Positions 9,582-19,105 of a stretch of DNA of 64,000 nucleotides are shown one piece after another (the stretch's first letter is position 1; every line of letters begins with the position of its first letter). Source of the DNA: Chaetoceros tenuissimus (taxonomy: Eukaryota > Bacillariophyta > Thalassiosirophyceae > Chaetocerotales > Chaetocerotaceae); the NCBI GenBank assembly GCA_021927905.1, contig BLLK01000045.1, positions 1,674,001 to 1,738,000 on the forward strand, in the 5' to 3' direction. Under the pieces are notes generated by a model, which saw only the letters and a program-made list of their open reading frames with translations, was not told the DNA's origin and did not search any database. A program made the position numbers and the translations under genes.

Positions 9582-11135
9582 ATGTGTATGAAAAATAGAC
9601 CCGAGAAAATAACCAAAGCAGGAACACATTCCCATTATTCCAACATGAAAGACACTGTAGAAATTGATAATCATCCGCAATATGACTTGCAATCTGCACT
9701 ATCATTACTTGGTTTATCAATAACAGGCGAGCAAGCTGACTTTCTGCGTAAAAAGTTTCACATCACAACTGATGAGCAAATCACTATGCAAACTTTTCTG
9801 CAAATAAAGAATTATCTTGACTTGGCCATTTATGAACAAGAAATAAGTACATCTCGTGATGATGACGAGAATAGCAAGATCTATGAATTATTAGAAGGTC
9901 ATGGAGACATAGAACTCGATCAAGAAAGTTTTCAAGATAAAAATCAAGGAGAAGAGGAGGAAGAGCTTGTCAAATTCAGGCCCAAGGCTGCTTCAACAGA
10001 TATAAGTGTAACAGAAAAGATTAAGGATAGACTTGATCTTGCACAAAGTGATTTACTAGGTTTACCAAAAACTGAAAAAGATCGAGAGCTTTTGGATAAT
10101 TTATCACATTTGCTGCATGAGTTTGATTCAGATGAAGACTTTATTTCCGCATATGATTCTTCGGAGATGAAAGCTCTGGCCATATATGCTGATGTTGAAA
10201 TGGTAGACATGCTTTACAAATTCATAAGGCGGAACAAAAATTTGCTGAAAAAGTTTTGTCTGACAGGAGATCGAGTCACATTGCAAATGTTAGATTCAAT
10301 TTATGAAGGTGACGAAGACTTGGTGATGAAACCATGGGCTGAGGACGATGAAATTGAAGTAGAAACGGAAGTGGTAGATTCCATTCCAAAGTCATCAATA
10401 GGTGGCTTGATTATTTTTGAAGGCTGTTCTGGTCAAGGGAATTGGGGTCCATGTTTCGACAGTCTTTGTCAATACGCAGTACTTGGTAATTTGCTAGTTG
10501 CGAATACTGCAAGTACTGCGCTCATGATGGTCAATACCATGCGAATGGCATTAAAGGATGCTAAAGGAGAGCTCATTCCATCTTTCTTTTTGAATTTGAA
10601 ACATCCATATGCTGATAGTTTTGAAATGAAAACAGCAGTTATGATGGAAGAGGATTCTCCAGATTTGGTAATGGGTGAGCCATCAAAAGAGTTTGAAACT
10701 ACAAATACGATTCCAGAAAACGATGAACCACTGATGAATGCTACGGATATATTAAGAAATAGCAACGAGAATGATGTGAACACAAAGATTGTCGAATATA
10801 ATGTCGAGAACTCGAGAGTCTCAAAGACCATTGTAACAGTGATGACAGAAAGCACCACCAATGAAAGTGAGACTGATGACAATAATCATGATACATCATC
10901 GGTAGTCTATGACTTTGCTAGACCAGATTCTGCCTCATCAAGACCTAGTAGTAGAAAGTTATTAGAAAGAATATCGCAGCGTCCAAGCAGCAAAGAATTA
11001 CGAAGGCAAAGAGCTTTATCTGAACGAACTAGTAGAAAAGCGTCAGTGGACGCATTGACTAGGCGAAATTCTGCTGAGAAAATACTTTCTGCACGGTTTG
11101 CTACCTTTGTGACAAAGTTTTCTGATGCTGAATAG
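9582..11135 (+). CDS. Acidic protein of unknown function with basic Ser/Arg-rich tail
   Basis: About 517 aa from the first ATG at 9582; a second ATG at 9588 is an alternative, and the open frame itself begins two codons earlier only with a non-ATG codon. I do not recognise the family. Residues 25-75 look like a helix-loop-helix pair of EF-hand-like spacing (LSLLGLSITGEQADFLRKKF, then TDEQITMQTFLQI), but no canonical calcium loop is present. The middle is strongly acidic and helical. Around residues 275-350 there is a more ordered segment (GGLIIFEGCSGQGNWGPCFD). The last 80 residues are Ser/Arg-rich (DSASSRPSSRKLLER and RTSRKAS) and carry many RxxS sites for basophilic kinases. It is convergent with the radical-SAM-like gene. 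Confidence 0.6.
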   Translation: MCMKNRPEKITKAGTHSHYSNMKDTVEIDNHPQYDLQSALSLLGLSITGEQADFLRKKFHITTDEQITMQTFLQIKNYLDLAIYEQEISTSRDDDENSKIYELLEGHGDIELDQESFQDKNQGEEEEELVKFRPKAASTDISVTEKIKDRLDLAQSDLLGLPKTEKDRELLDNLSHLLHEFDSDEDFISAYDSSEMKALAIYADVEMVDMLYKFIRRNKNLLKKFCLTGDRVTLQMLDSIYEGDEDLVMKPWAEDDEIEVETEVVDSIPKSSIGGLIIFEGCSGQGNWGPCFDSLCQYAVLGNLLVANTASTALMMVNTMRMALKDAKGELIPSFFLNLKHPYADSFEMKTAVMMEEDSPDLVMGEPSKEFETTNTIPENDEPLMNATDILRNSNENDVNTKIVEYNVENSRVSKTIVTVMTESTTNESETDDNNHDTSSVVYDFARPDSASSRPSSRKLLERISQRPSSKELRRQRALSERTSRKASVDALTRRNSAEKILSARFATFVTKFSDAE

Positions 11136-11338
11136 AAACAAGATTGAAAAAAGCGAAAGGGTTAATTTTTTGCTAAAGATAATCAGGGTATTGAAAGGGA
11201 AATCTACTTATAATTCTATTGTACGGTGTCGACTTGTAGAAAGTAACAATCAAAGAGGGTATGGTACTACGTACTACGTAAAATTTCTGCATGCCCCTTA
11301 CCGGAATTTGAACATATCAGTATATTATTAAATCATTG

Positions 11339-12130
11339 TTATGGAAAATATGGACGCCATCGAAATGAAGAAACCCCTAATTCTCTTGCCATTTCTTCTG
11401 TAGCATGCTTGTCAACTTCTTGACGTTCTACTCCAGTACATTCAACTTCAAAGCCAACTTTAACTGCATCTTGTATTGTGTGGCAAAGTTTCTGATGCCA
11501 GCTTTGCTTGTCTTTCAATTCGTCATCTTCATGTGATACTGGTTCCATCAATAAATCAAACTGTTCCGGACAGGATGTCATGAAAGCAATGCTGAGTTCA
11601 TCTATACCACTACTTTTCAATTCATTCAACATCAATTCTCGCCTATCCTCATTTGTATTAGAAAGAATCAAACCATTTGTGACTAATCTTATTTTTGTTT
11701 TGTCGCCAAGGTCTAATCTCAATTTACTTGCAAGGAGATTGAGAGATTTCCATCTCAGTGTAGGTTCTCCTTCACCGGCAAAGACTAAGCTTGAGATTTC
11801 ATTATTTTCCCTATATTTTTGTATTTCTGAACCGATGTATTCAACTGAAGGGTTTATAGATTCGTCATTTTGCAATGGAAAACTGGGAACTCTACTAAAT
11901 GAAGGAGGAGGAGGGAGAATACTTTTGCCATCTGCTTCTATTTCGGCGAATTGATGTAGTTCCATGTCATTGTTGTTTTCGATACATCTAACCCGGATAA
12001 GTGATTGTATCACCGAATTCGGCAGTTGAAATTGCTTTCCTCTTGTTTGAGGCAAGGTTAAACAATTGGACTTTGATGTTAGGGGAATGTAGACGGTTTT
12101 CCCCAATGTGTAGATTAAGCTTGTCTTCAT
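11339..12130 (-). CDS. Radical SAM-like protein lacking the Fe-S cluster cysteines
   Basis: 263 aa, single exon. It resembles the TatD-linked radical SAM group along its whole length: an N-terminal YTLGKTVYIPLT strand, the glycine-rich VFAGEGEPTLR motif, KIRLVTNG, a SIAFMTSCPEQFDLLMEP segment, a CTGVERQEVD strand, and the end ELGVSSFRWRPY. In active members a CxxxCxxC motif after the first strand binds a [4Fe-4S] cluster that cleaves S-adenosylmethionine. Here that place reads TSKSNCLTLPQTRG, with a lone Cys23 and the next Cys at 49, so no cluster motif is visible. Either the protein is a non-radical relative or it binds a ligand differently. Length matches the family, so truncation does not explain the loss. 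ATG 12130 is the first in frame. No targeting peptide is obvious. Confidence 0.7.
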   Translation of the reverse strand: MKTSLIYTLGKTVYIPLTSKSNCLTLPQTRGKQFQLPNSVIQSLIRVRCIENNNDMELHQFAEIEADGKSILPPPPSFSRVPSFPLQNDESINPSVEYIGSEIQKYRENNEISSLVFAGEGEPTLRWKSLNLLASKLRLDLGDKTKIRLVTNGLILSNTNEDRRELMLNELKSSGIDELSIAFMTSCPEQFDLLMEPVSHEDDELKDKQSWHQKLCHTIQDAVKVGFEVECTGVERQEVDKHATEEMARELGVSSFRWRPYFP

Positions 12131-12478
12131 AGTAAAAGGTGTTTGTCTAGGTGTACTTTATTTTTGCTTCAAATAGATCAACATTTGTGGCTAAGTTAAA
12201 CCTTCCTTACTGATTCTGCGAAAGATACTGCACTTACTATTTATGAAGAGATAAGACGACCACGCTCTTTCAACTGTACTTATGTAGTATGTGGTTTTGG
12301 TGTTTTTTTTGTTTTGTGGTTTGTCCAATGACGGGAGTTATTTCAGTGTACGTACTTGGTAAACGGTCGTCTAACCGCCAAAACGTGCGAAATATGTAGC
12401 TAGCCCCATAGCTCCTGAAAGTTAAACAATTTCGCTTCATTTTTATTTTTAAACTATCACGAGTACAAAAGCATTAGT
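12131..12478. other. Intergenic region between radical-SAM-like and HPPD genes
   Basis: 348 bp. It contains GTACGTAC at 12348-12355, 218 bp before the radical-SAM-like start, and the 3' flank of the HPPD gene. The part next to the HPPD stop (about 12430-12478) is the source of the duplicated tail found at 2251-2421. Confidence 0.5.
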
Positions 12479-14701
12479 CTACGAAAGCTGCTTTAGTCGC
12501 AGAGATTTCATCAAGTCATTGTATTTGGCGTTGAGTGCCATCAACTTTTCATTGTTCTCGTGTTTTTCCTTTTCTGCGTCGGCTATCATTTCTCTGTAAC
12601 TTTTAGCACTTTCATCGTCACTCTTACTTACTGCATCATTCAGTTTTAGAAGTGCATCTCCTTCCTTCGTCATTGCATCTGATATTGCAGTTAATATTGG
12701 ATTGGATTCGTGTAGTTGGTTTGTGAAAAGATCAACCTTCTTTTGAGCAAATGCCATTGTATTCGTATCATCATTTGACTTTGCTTGTGATACTTCAAGC
12801 ATAGCCTTGCCTATCTCTATGGATAAGAACAGAGTCAAAAAGTTCCTAATCCCAAAACCTCCACAACCTGCTCTCATTACCAATGGACATCCGTCATCGC
12901 TACAATCTGCACACACTCGTTGGATGAACTCTAGAAATGGAGCTTCATCTCCAGCATTTCTTTGTAAAATATTCGATGTAAAGATTTGAAAAAGCAAATC
13001 ATTTCCTTGAACATCAACTAGAATTTGGTTTCGTACAATCCTCAAGTATGTACTCTCTGTCAAACTGTCTCCAAGTAGCTTATACATGTTGATGTACCGC
13101 GATTTTAAGATAAGATCTATGATAACGTCCAATTTGCTCTGAACCTCTTCCCCAACCTCATTATTCGCTGAAATCAATTCCTGTAAGCATTGAGAAATTT
13201 CATTTGAAGAAGTTTTTAGTTTCACAGCTCCATCATCAGAGATGATTGCATTTTCATCACAGCAATCCAAGATTGCATTGGCGCAACTTTCTGATAGTCC
13301 GGCGTCCTCAATCAAAAGTTTTGATGTAAGAACACCGTAGTAGCTTCTTGGGATTTTCAGAAAGGTAAAACCTTCACCAGTAATTTCTCGAAAGTCATTT
13401 CCTCTTTGAACAAAGGCAGGCAAATCTTCAACTCTAGATGCGATATGTTGTATGCCTTGGCCCAGTTCGTCAATGAAACCATGAACATGAGAGAATTCGT
13501 TTAATGCATTGTTGATTGGGAGGTATACTTGGCTTTGGTCTGTCAAAGCCATTTTCAAATCATCAGTGACAAAATTGGAATTGTTTCCAGTCACTGTACT
13601 TTCAATCTGCGCTTCCCCTGCTGCAACCACACCCGCATTGAAATCAACTTTTGGAGTAAACCCTAATGTTTCTTCTAAAGTTTCCAGGAAGCCAGTCCTT
13701 GAAATTACATTACTAACCCAATGATCACAATATGCTGCCATACAAGTTTGATCAAACTTTGCCTCAACTGATTCTAAACCTGGGAGTGGATTTTTATTAG
13801 TCATAACTTCAGGCGAACCATTCGTTTGATAAAAACGTAATTTTGTCCCACGATCGATTGCACTGTTCTTTTCATTTTTGTAGTAACTATACACTTCCAA
13901 CATCTTCACTTCATGTCCATGTTCGTCATATGAAAGTGCTCCGTTCTTGTAATCTGGTACAATCAATTCTGGATGCATGGACTTGTATCTATCATATAGG
14001 GCATCAATATTACCATCAGTAACTTCGAATGCAAGAACAGCAATACCCTGCCTATCTGCGTGTTCTTGGTAGAACGTGTTTATTTCTTTGGAGTCAAAAT
14101 GCTTGTAGTTCCCAATATTTTCTTCATGCTGTTTATTAGTATTCTTCCTACTGGAAACAACAAACTGTACCCCATTTGGATCTTTGGTTGTTACTACGAC
14201 ATTCCTTGTAAATTCATCATCACGAATTGCGATAATACGAAATCCAAGGCCCACAAGCAATTGCTTTACAATATCTCTATTTTGAGGCACAAAAGTTGGA
14301 ATATCATTTTGATCCATATATTCAGTTTTCCATAGTTCTCGTTCTTTCTCAATGTTCAAATGCAAGTCATCAAGATCTTTGACTGAATCTCCAAATTTAT
14401 TCAATTTATCTTCCAGCTCTTTGTAGATTGATAGTTCCTCGATATGATCAGTATAAATATGTACATGTGAAAATGCAACATCAATGCCAGTTGCTGATCT
14501 GCTGATTGATTCTGTCTCTAAGTCTATTTCCTTTTCGATTGTAGCAAATAAAGTAGAGGATTGAGGAAATGCATTTTGTTCTTTTAACGAATATTGAGAA
14601 AAGTTCTTTACTCGATTTTTGAGAGATGTGAATGCAACAGATTGCTGATATGTAAGAGCTACCACGCTAGCAAGAAGCAAAGAGGCATTTGATAGTTTCA
14701 T
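12479..14701 (-). CDS. HPPD: 4-hydroxyphenylpyruvate dioxygenase-like protein, enlarged, plastid-targeted
   Basis: 740 aa, single exon, against about 390-440 aa for ordinary HPPD. The enzyme converts 4-hydroxyphenylpyruvate to homogentisate, the precursor of tocopherols and plastoquinone. Residues 1-24 are a signal peptide ending SVAF, the diatom plastid cleavage motif. Two vicinal-oxygen-chelate domains follow. The Fe ligands are visible: His of YCDHWVSN (about 329), His of GIQHIAS (about 418) and Glu of FLEFIQR (about 590); FLKIPRSYYGVL, LLFQIFTS and GGFGIRNFLTLF also match. Between the second His and the Glu sit roughly 85 extra residues (GAVKLKTS to ILVDVQGN), and after about residue 625 there is a charged, helical C-terminal extension of about 115 residues. 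It is head-to-head with the zeaxanthin epoxidase gene. Its last 30 codons are copied at 2251-2421. Confidence 0.85.
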   Translation of the reverse strand: MKLSNASLLLASVVALTYQQSVAFTSLKNRVKNFSQYSLKEQNAFPQSSTLFATIEKEIDLETESISRSATGIDVAFSHVHIYTDHIEELSIYKELEDKLNKFGDSVKDLDDLHLNIEKERELWKTEYMDQNDIPTFVPQNRDIVKQLLVGLGFRIIAIRDDEFTRNVVVTTKDPNGVQFVVSSRKNTNKQHEENIGNYKHFDSKEINTFYQEHADRQGIAVLAFEVTDGNIDALYDRYKSMHPELIVPDYKNGALSYDEHGHEVKMLEVYSYYKNEKNSAIDRGTKLRFYQTNGSPEVMTNKNPLPGLESVEAKFDQTCMAAYCDHWVSNVISRTGFLETLEETLGFTPKVDFNAGVVAAGEAQIESTVTGNNSNFVTDDLKMALTDQSQVYLPINNALNEFSHVHGFIDELGQGIQHIASRVEDLPAFVQRGNDFREITGEGFTFLKIPRSYYGVLTSKLLIEDAGLSESCANAILDCCDENAIISDDGAVKLKTSSNEISQCLQELISANNEVGEEVQSKLDVIIDLILKSRYINMYKLLGDSLTESTYLRIVRNQILVDVQGNDLLFQIFTSNILQRNAGDEAPFLEFIQRVCADCSDDGCPLVMRAGCGGFGIRNFLTLFLSIEIGKAMLEVSQAKSNDDTNTMAFAQKKVDLFTNQLHESNPILTAISDAMTKEGDALLKLNDAVSKSDDESAKSYREMIADAEKEKHENNEKLMALNAKYNDLMKSLRLKQLS

Positions 14702-15098
14702 ATTCTGTACTGACGAAGAAATGTAACAAGCAGGTTAGAAGATCCAATGAGATGTGATGGAGACTGGAATGTTTTGATTGGTTTCAGTTGCAGTCTTTCT
14801 TGTTCGTTTCAGATCTTGCTTGGTATATTGTAAAAACTTTCCTGAATACTTTTGAACACTTCTTTTAATGTATTTGTTGGAAATAGACCTTGTTTGCTAT
14901 CGGTAGTAGGTATCACAAAACATGAACACATCATTACTAAAAAGACAACGAAAGCAGTCTGGAGCTCATGAGCTCATTATTTTTACTGCTGTGAGCTGGT
15001 CCAACAGAATCTCAGTCGGGTAGGGATGTCTCATACTTACTAAATGAAAATATTTCTAATTGCTCTCTCAAGAAGAACGCTTTTTCGGGCTGAAGAAA
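14702..15098. promoter_or_regulatory. Bidirectional promoter region between HPPD and ZEP
   Basis: 397 bp separate the HPPD start (minus) from the first ATG of zeaxanthin epoxidase (plus). Nothing else is coded here. GAGCTCATGAGCTCAT near 14960 is a short palindromic repeat. Shared control of both genes is inference from the arrangement. Confidence 0.45.
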
Positions 15099-16831
15099 AT
15101 GATGAGATCTTTTTGCTTTCATTCTATTTTAATGTCATCACTTTCCTTTCTATCAATCCTCTTCAGAATCCCAATGAAGTCTAGAACAATGAGATTCAGA
15201 ATTTTGATCATAGCAGTGTCTTGCGCGAGATTTACAGCTTGCTTTATCTTCCATCCGATAACTCATTCCATGCCATCGCAAAAAGATCCGAAAGATATTC
15301 AAATGCGAACACTAGACTTTCAAAAGAAAGAAGCAATATTCATGTCTGGTACAGACGAAAATGACTCTGCATTTTCCAATGAAGATGAAGGGTATAATCC
15401 AGATCTTCAGGGAGTCTATGTTGACGGATTCCCATTACCTCCTCTACCTATCCGAAGCGATGATGAAGAATTGATGAAATCTATACGAAAGATACCAATA
15501 ACACCATTGGATAAACCTATTCAGCCTGGTATAATCTCAAAGGATCGACCACTAAAAGTGATCATTGCAGGAGGAGGAATAGGAGGACTTTCACTTGCAA
15601 GTACTTTGATTCAAAAAGGCTTTGATGTACATATTTTTGAACAAGCGAGACAATACAAACCGTTTGGTGGACCTATTCAAATCCAGTCCAATGCACTTTG
15701 GGCCTTGAGAGAAATTAACCCTGTATTATATGAAACAATAGAAGCTGTAGGTGTTCGCACAGGTGATAGACTATCGGGTATCAAAGATGGACTGAGATAT
15801 GAAGAAGGATGGTTGGTAAAGTTTGATGCCGCTACACCGGCTCTTAGATGTAATTTACCATTGACACTCGCGATCAATCGAGTAGCACTACAAGAAACAT
15901 TTCTAAAGTATGGTGTACCAGAAGAAAGAGTTCATACAGCAAATAAAGTCATGTGTTATGAAAATCTAACAAATGGTGGAGTTTCTGTCTCGCTAGAAGA
16001 TGGTAGCACAGTTTATAGTGATATTTTGATTGGCGCAGATGGAATATGGTCACGCGTAAGACACCAAATGTATTCTTTGCCGAAAGATGAAGTTGGGCCT
16101 GCATATGCGACGAAGCATGCTCGTTATTCTGGCTATACGTGTTTTACTGGTACATGCAAACACACTCCAAGCGATATTAATGAAGTAGCGTACAAGGTTT
16201 TTCTTGGACAGAAACAATACCTAGGTTGCACAGATACAGGAAATGGATGGCAGCATTGGTGGGCGTTTTTGCCAGATCCACCTGGCAAAAAAGATGAAGG
16301 ACCAATGCTTGACAGATTGCGAAAGGAGTTTGATGGATGGAGTCCTGAAATCCATGATTTGTTCAATGCTACAAAACCAGAGGTGGTTAAAAGGCGGGAC
16401 TTGTATGATAGACTACCATTAATGCAAGGTTGGACTGACGGATCGGTGGCTTTGCTGGGGTAAGTAGAGTTATTTTCATAAGAATCCATTGAAAGTTGCA
16501 CCTTACTCATCATCATGTCAGAGATGCATGCCATCCAACAATGCCAAATTTAGGACAAGGAGGAGCAATGGCGATTGAAGATGCATATGTCTTAGGTGAA
16601 GAGCTAAGCAAAATAAAGCATAGCAATGAAGTGCAACAAATTCTCAAAGCCTACGAAAAAAGGCGATTTCTACGAACATCAATTGCACAATTTTTATCTC
16701 GAAATGGATCAGATCTCTTGAGTGACTGGGAAAAGTTGAGAACGACTCCAATTGTGGGCCCAATTGCTATGAAAACAATTAATATTGCTCAACCTATGAC
16801 TATGGATTATCTGTATAGTGCTGACTTTTAA
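15099..16831 (+). CDS. ZEP: Zeaxanthin epoxidase
   Basis: Two exons joined across a 62-bp intron (16460-16521, GTAAGT...TCAG), which restores the FAD motif GDACHPTMPNLGQGG. The protein uses FAD, NADPH/ferredoxin electrons and O2 to epoxidise zeaxanthin or, in diatoms, diatoxanthin during the xanthophyll cycle on the stromal side of thylakoids. Evidence: Rossmann motif VIIAGGGIGGLSLA, GADGIWSR, the GD motif above and full-length similarity. No C-terminal FHA domain is seen, unlike in land plants. The start is uncertain: 15099 is the first ATG, but ATGs at 15174 or 15189 begin a compact signal peptide (MRFRILIIAVSCARFTA) followed by CFIFHP, close to the A-F plastid motif, and are more likely. 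From 15174 the protein is about 531 aa. Upstream neighbour is HPPD, divergent. Confidence 0.88.
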
Positions 16832-16907
16832 ACCTGAAATGAAAAAAGTAAAATTTCATGTTTAACGGTCTTTTACTCGCCCAATACTACTTCACTTTTT
16901 ACTTTGT

Positions 16908-16915
16908 GTACGTAC
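16908..16915. promoter_or_regulatory. GTACGTAC palindrome upstream of GST gene
   Basis: GTACGTAC followed by a further ACGTACG (to about 16923) lies 121 bp before the ATG at 17036. It is one of the recurring intergenic copies in the window; function is inferred only. Confidence 0.35.
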
Positions 16916-17035
16916 GACGTACGAGGGCGGATCTTTGATCTTTGATCTCAGCTTTCACCGTCAACACCTTACTAACTTTCCTACCCTTCAAATTCTGAAT
17001 ACAAACCCCCAAACAAACTATAGTAATTAAATCTC

Positions 17036-17932
17036 ATGTCCTCCAAAATTAGTAAAGCAGCTGCAAGATTTTCGACATTAGCAGTAGAGAAGCCAAAGTT
17101 TCGTTATCTATCAGCATGGTTTTGTCCTTTTGCACATAGAGCGACCCTAGCACTGGAACATCATTCATCCCGAGTAGAATATGAGTGGGTCGAAGCGCTA
17201 GGTTGGGAGCAAAGAGAAGATAAAAATAATGTAACAGGTACAGGACAAGAATGGTGGTATCATTGGAAAGCTGACGAATTGAAGAGAGCAAACCCAAGTG
17301 CCCTCGTTCCAACGCTTATTCCAGTGGATGCGAGTGGGAAAAGTGATGAAAGCAAGTCCGTCTACGAATCTTTGGTGACTATTGATTTTGTGGATCAAAT
17401 AAGTGGTGCCAGTGGATTTGATAGACTTGTTCCTGAAGATTTTTTCGAAGCCGCGAGAGCAAGAATTTGGTGTGACAAAGTCAACCGAGAGTTGTGTTCG
17501 CCGTATTATGGGGTTCTAGTCAGAAAGGAGGACTCTGAAAGAAAGGAACATTTTGATAATCTTATCAAAGGACTAAGAAATTTTTCGAAAGAATTGTCCA
17601 AGACATCAGGAAGCCTTTTCTTGGCCGATAATCAACTGAGCAATGTAGATCTTGCACTTGTGCCATGGGCTTTCAGATACTATGTATTTGAGCACTACAG
17701 AGGAGATGAGTATGTTATATCTCCTGAACGTTATCCTGAGCTTCAGCCTTATTTTGAATGGTATGATTATGTTATGGAGATCGATGCGGTGAAAAGAACT
17801 CTTCCAGATAAAAATGACTACCTGATTCACATTGGAAAGTATGCGGATAGTTCGGCCAGATCCAAGGTTGCTAACGCGGTTAGACGCGGTGTATCTGCTC
17901 ATGAGCTAGATGATGAAAAAGATGAATATTAA
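17036..17932 (+). CDS. Omega-like glutathione S-transferase
   Basis: 298 aa, single exon. An N-terminal thioredoxin-like domain has the catalytic Cys in SAWFCPFAHRA (Cys30), the cis-Pro motif ALVPTL and the ES pair that binds the glutamyl group (VYESL). An all-helical C-terminal domain follows (about 130-265), with SNVDLALVPW, the N-capping box region. A Cys instead of Ser or Tyr at the active site suggests thiol transferase or dehydroascorbate reductase-type reactions rather than classic conjugation. The thioredoxin domain contains an insertion (about 55-85, acidic and Trp-rich, GQEWWYHWKADEL), often seen in algal omega/lambda-like GSTs. The first 18 residues could be a weak organelle presequence. 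It is convergent with the response regulator gene. Confidence 0.8.
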   Translation: MSSKISKAAARFSTLAVEKPKFRYLSAWFCPFAHRATLALEHHSSRVEYEWVEALGWEQREDKNNVTGTGQEWWYHWKADELKRANPSALVPTLIPVDASGKSDESKSVYESLVTIDFVDQISGASGFDRLVPEDFFEAARARIWCDKVNRELCSPYYGVLVRKEDSERKEHFDNLIKGLRNFSKELSKTSGSLFLADNQLSNVDLALVPWAFRYYVFEHYRGDEYVISPERYPELQPYFEWYDYVMEIDAVKRTLPDKNDYLIHIGKYADSSARSKVANAVRRGVSAHELDDEKDEY

Positions 17933-17998
17933 TAATTGATTTTAAAATAAAATATTCATCTAATTCAAATATATCTAGAGAATATAGATTAGAGGAGA

Positions 17999-19105
17999 TC
18001 AAATTATTCCCATCTTCAATGCCCATCGTACGAGCTCAGTTCTAGTTTTTGTAAACGTTTTAGAATACAGTTTTGATATGACTCGTCCTACTTTTGCAAT
18101 TGTGATATCAAGAGTCTTTGCAATTTCCCCATTGGTATTTCCATCACTAAGTAATTCCAGAACATCCTTTTCCAAATCAGATAATTCTATTTGACTTGTG
18201 ATTGCTTCCATTTCTTTTTCATAACCAAAACGCTCATCGCGCTTTCTTGGCACAATTGCAGAGGCGTTTTCTTGTTCTAATCTCTTGATACTCTTTTTCG
18301 TTCCGTTTTTTCTATTCGCTTGCAACTTAGAACTTTTAAGTATTCCTTTAATATCAATAATTTCCGATTTGATTTCTCTCAAAGTACTCCCGCTCTTTGA
18401 ACTCGCACCACTCAATGCACTTGTTCTAGAAATCAAATTATCTACAATACTCAATAGTTCTTCAGGTGCAAATGGTTTCGGTAAATATACATCTGCACCT
18501 TTACGGTAACCTAATATCCTATCTTGTGTTAACGATTTCGCAGTCAGCAATATAACTGGTATTCTTCTCCAAGTACTTCTCACAAAGGCCAAGTCACTAC
18601 TGGCATCTGAAACTTTGACAGAAGCAGAATCAGGATTCTTTAATATATCTAATAATTCCATACCATCCAATCCTCCAGGCATCCGAATATCACATATTAT
18701 AACAGAAGGCAATTTCGTCGGCATTTCATCTTCTAGTCTACCAGTGGATGCTGAAGTCAATAATTCTAGTAAAGCTTCTGCATCAGCACATGCAGTGACG
18801 GTGTATCCAGATTCATATAAATATTTTCCAACAGCAAGTCTGATACTTTCTTCATCGTCTACTAGTACAATCCATGATTTTGACCGTTGTTGAAATTTCG
18901 GATCGTTTTCTTTTGTAGATCCATTGATTTTAGATGGCTGATCATTCTTTGTGGAATATAATGTTGACGAGTTTGGAGTTGATGTTGATGGTAATATTCT
19001 TGTAGAGCTTTGAATTATAAAGGCATCAGCTATTCCTACAAGAAATGAGTATATTATGAAGCTTGAGAGTAATATAAAACAGCTCAAAAAATGTTTGATG
19101 GTCAT
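17999..19105 (-). CDS. Plastid-targeted NarL/LuxR-type response regulator (Ycf29/TctD-like)
   Basis: 368 aa from ATG 19105; the open frame extends two codons further only to a TTG. Residues 1-30 form a signal peptide ending ADAF, which fits the diatom plastid motif. The receiver domain (about 78-220) has the acidic pair VDDEES, the phospho-acceptor Asp in ICDIRMPGG (about 139), Thr in LLTAKS and Lys in LPKPF. A linker leads to a LuxR-type helix-turn-helix (about 305-368: LSDLEKDVLELLSDG, EIAKTLDI, VGRVISKLY). All phosphorelay residues are present, so it should be regulated by phosphorylation; the partner kinase is not in this window. Similar regulators (ycf29/tctD) are plastid-encoded in red algae and relatives, so a move from plastid to nucleus is plausible inference. 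It probably controls transcription in the plastid. Confidence 0.8.
   Translation of the reverse strand: MTIKHFLSCFILLSSFIIYSFLVGIADAFIIQSSTRILPSTSTPNSSTLYSTKNDQPSKINGSTKENDPKFQQRSKSWIVLVDDEESIRLAVGKYLYESGYTVTACADAEALLELLTSASTGRLEDEMPTKLPSVIICDIRMPGGLDGMELLDILKNPDSASVKVSDASSDLAFVRSTWRRIPVILLTAKSLTQDRILGYRKGADVYLPKPFAPEELLSIVDNLISRTSALSGASSKSGSTLREIKSEIIDIKGILKSSKLQANRKNGTKKSIKRLEQENASAIVPRKRDERFGYEKEMEAITSQIELSDLEKDVLELLSDGNTNGEIAKTLDITIAKVGRVISKLYSKTFTKTRTELVRWALKMGII

Noticed and set aside
10469-10882. 137-codon minus-strand hydrophobic frame
   Set aside because: Antisense of the acidic protein gene; hydrophobic composition results from reversing Asp/Glu/Asn-rich codons.
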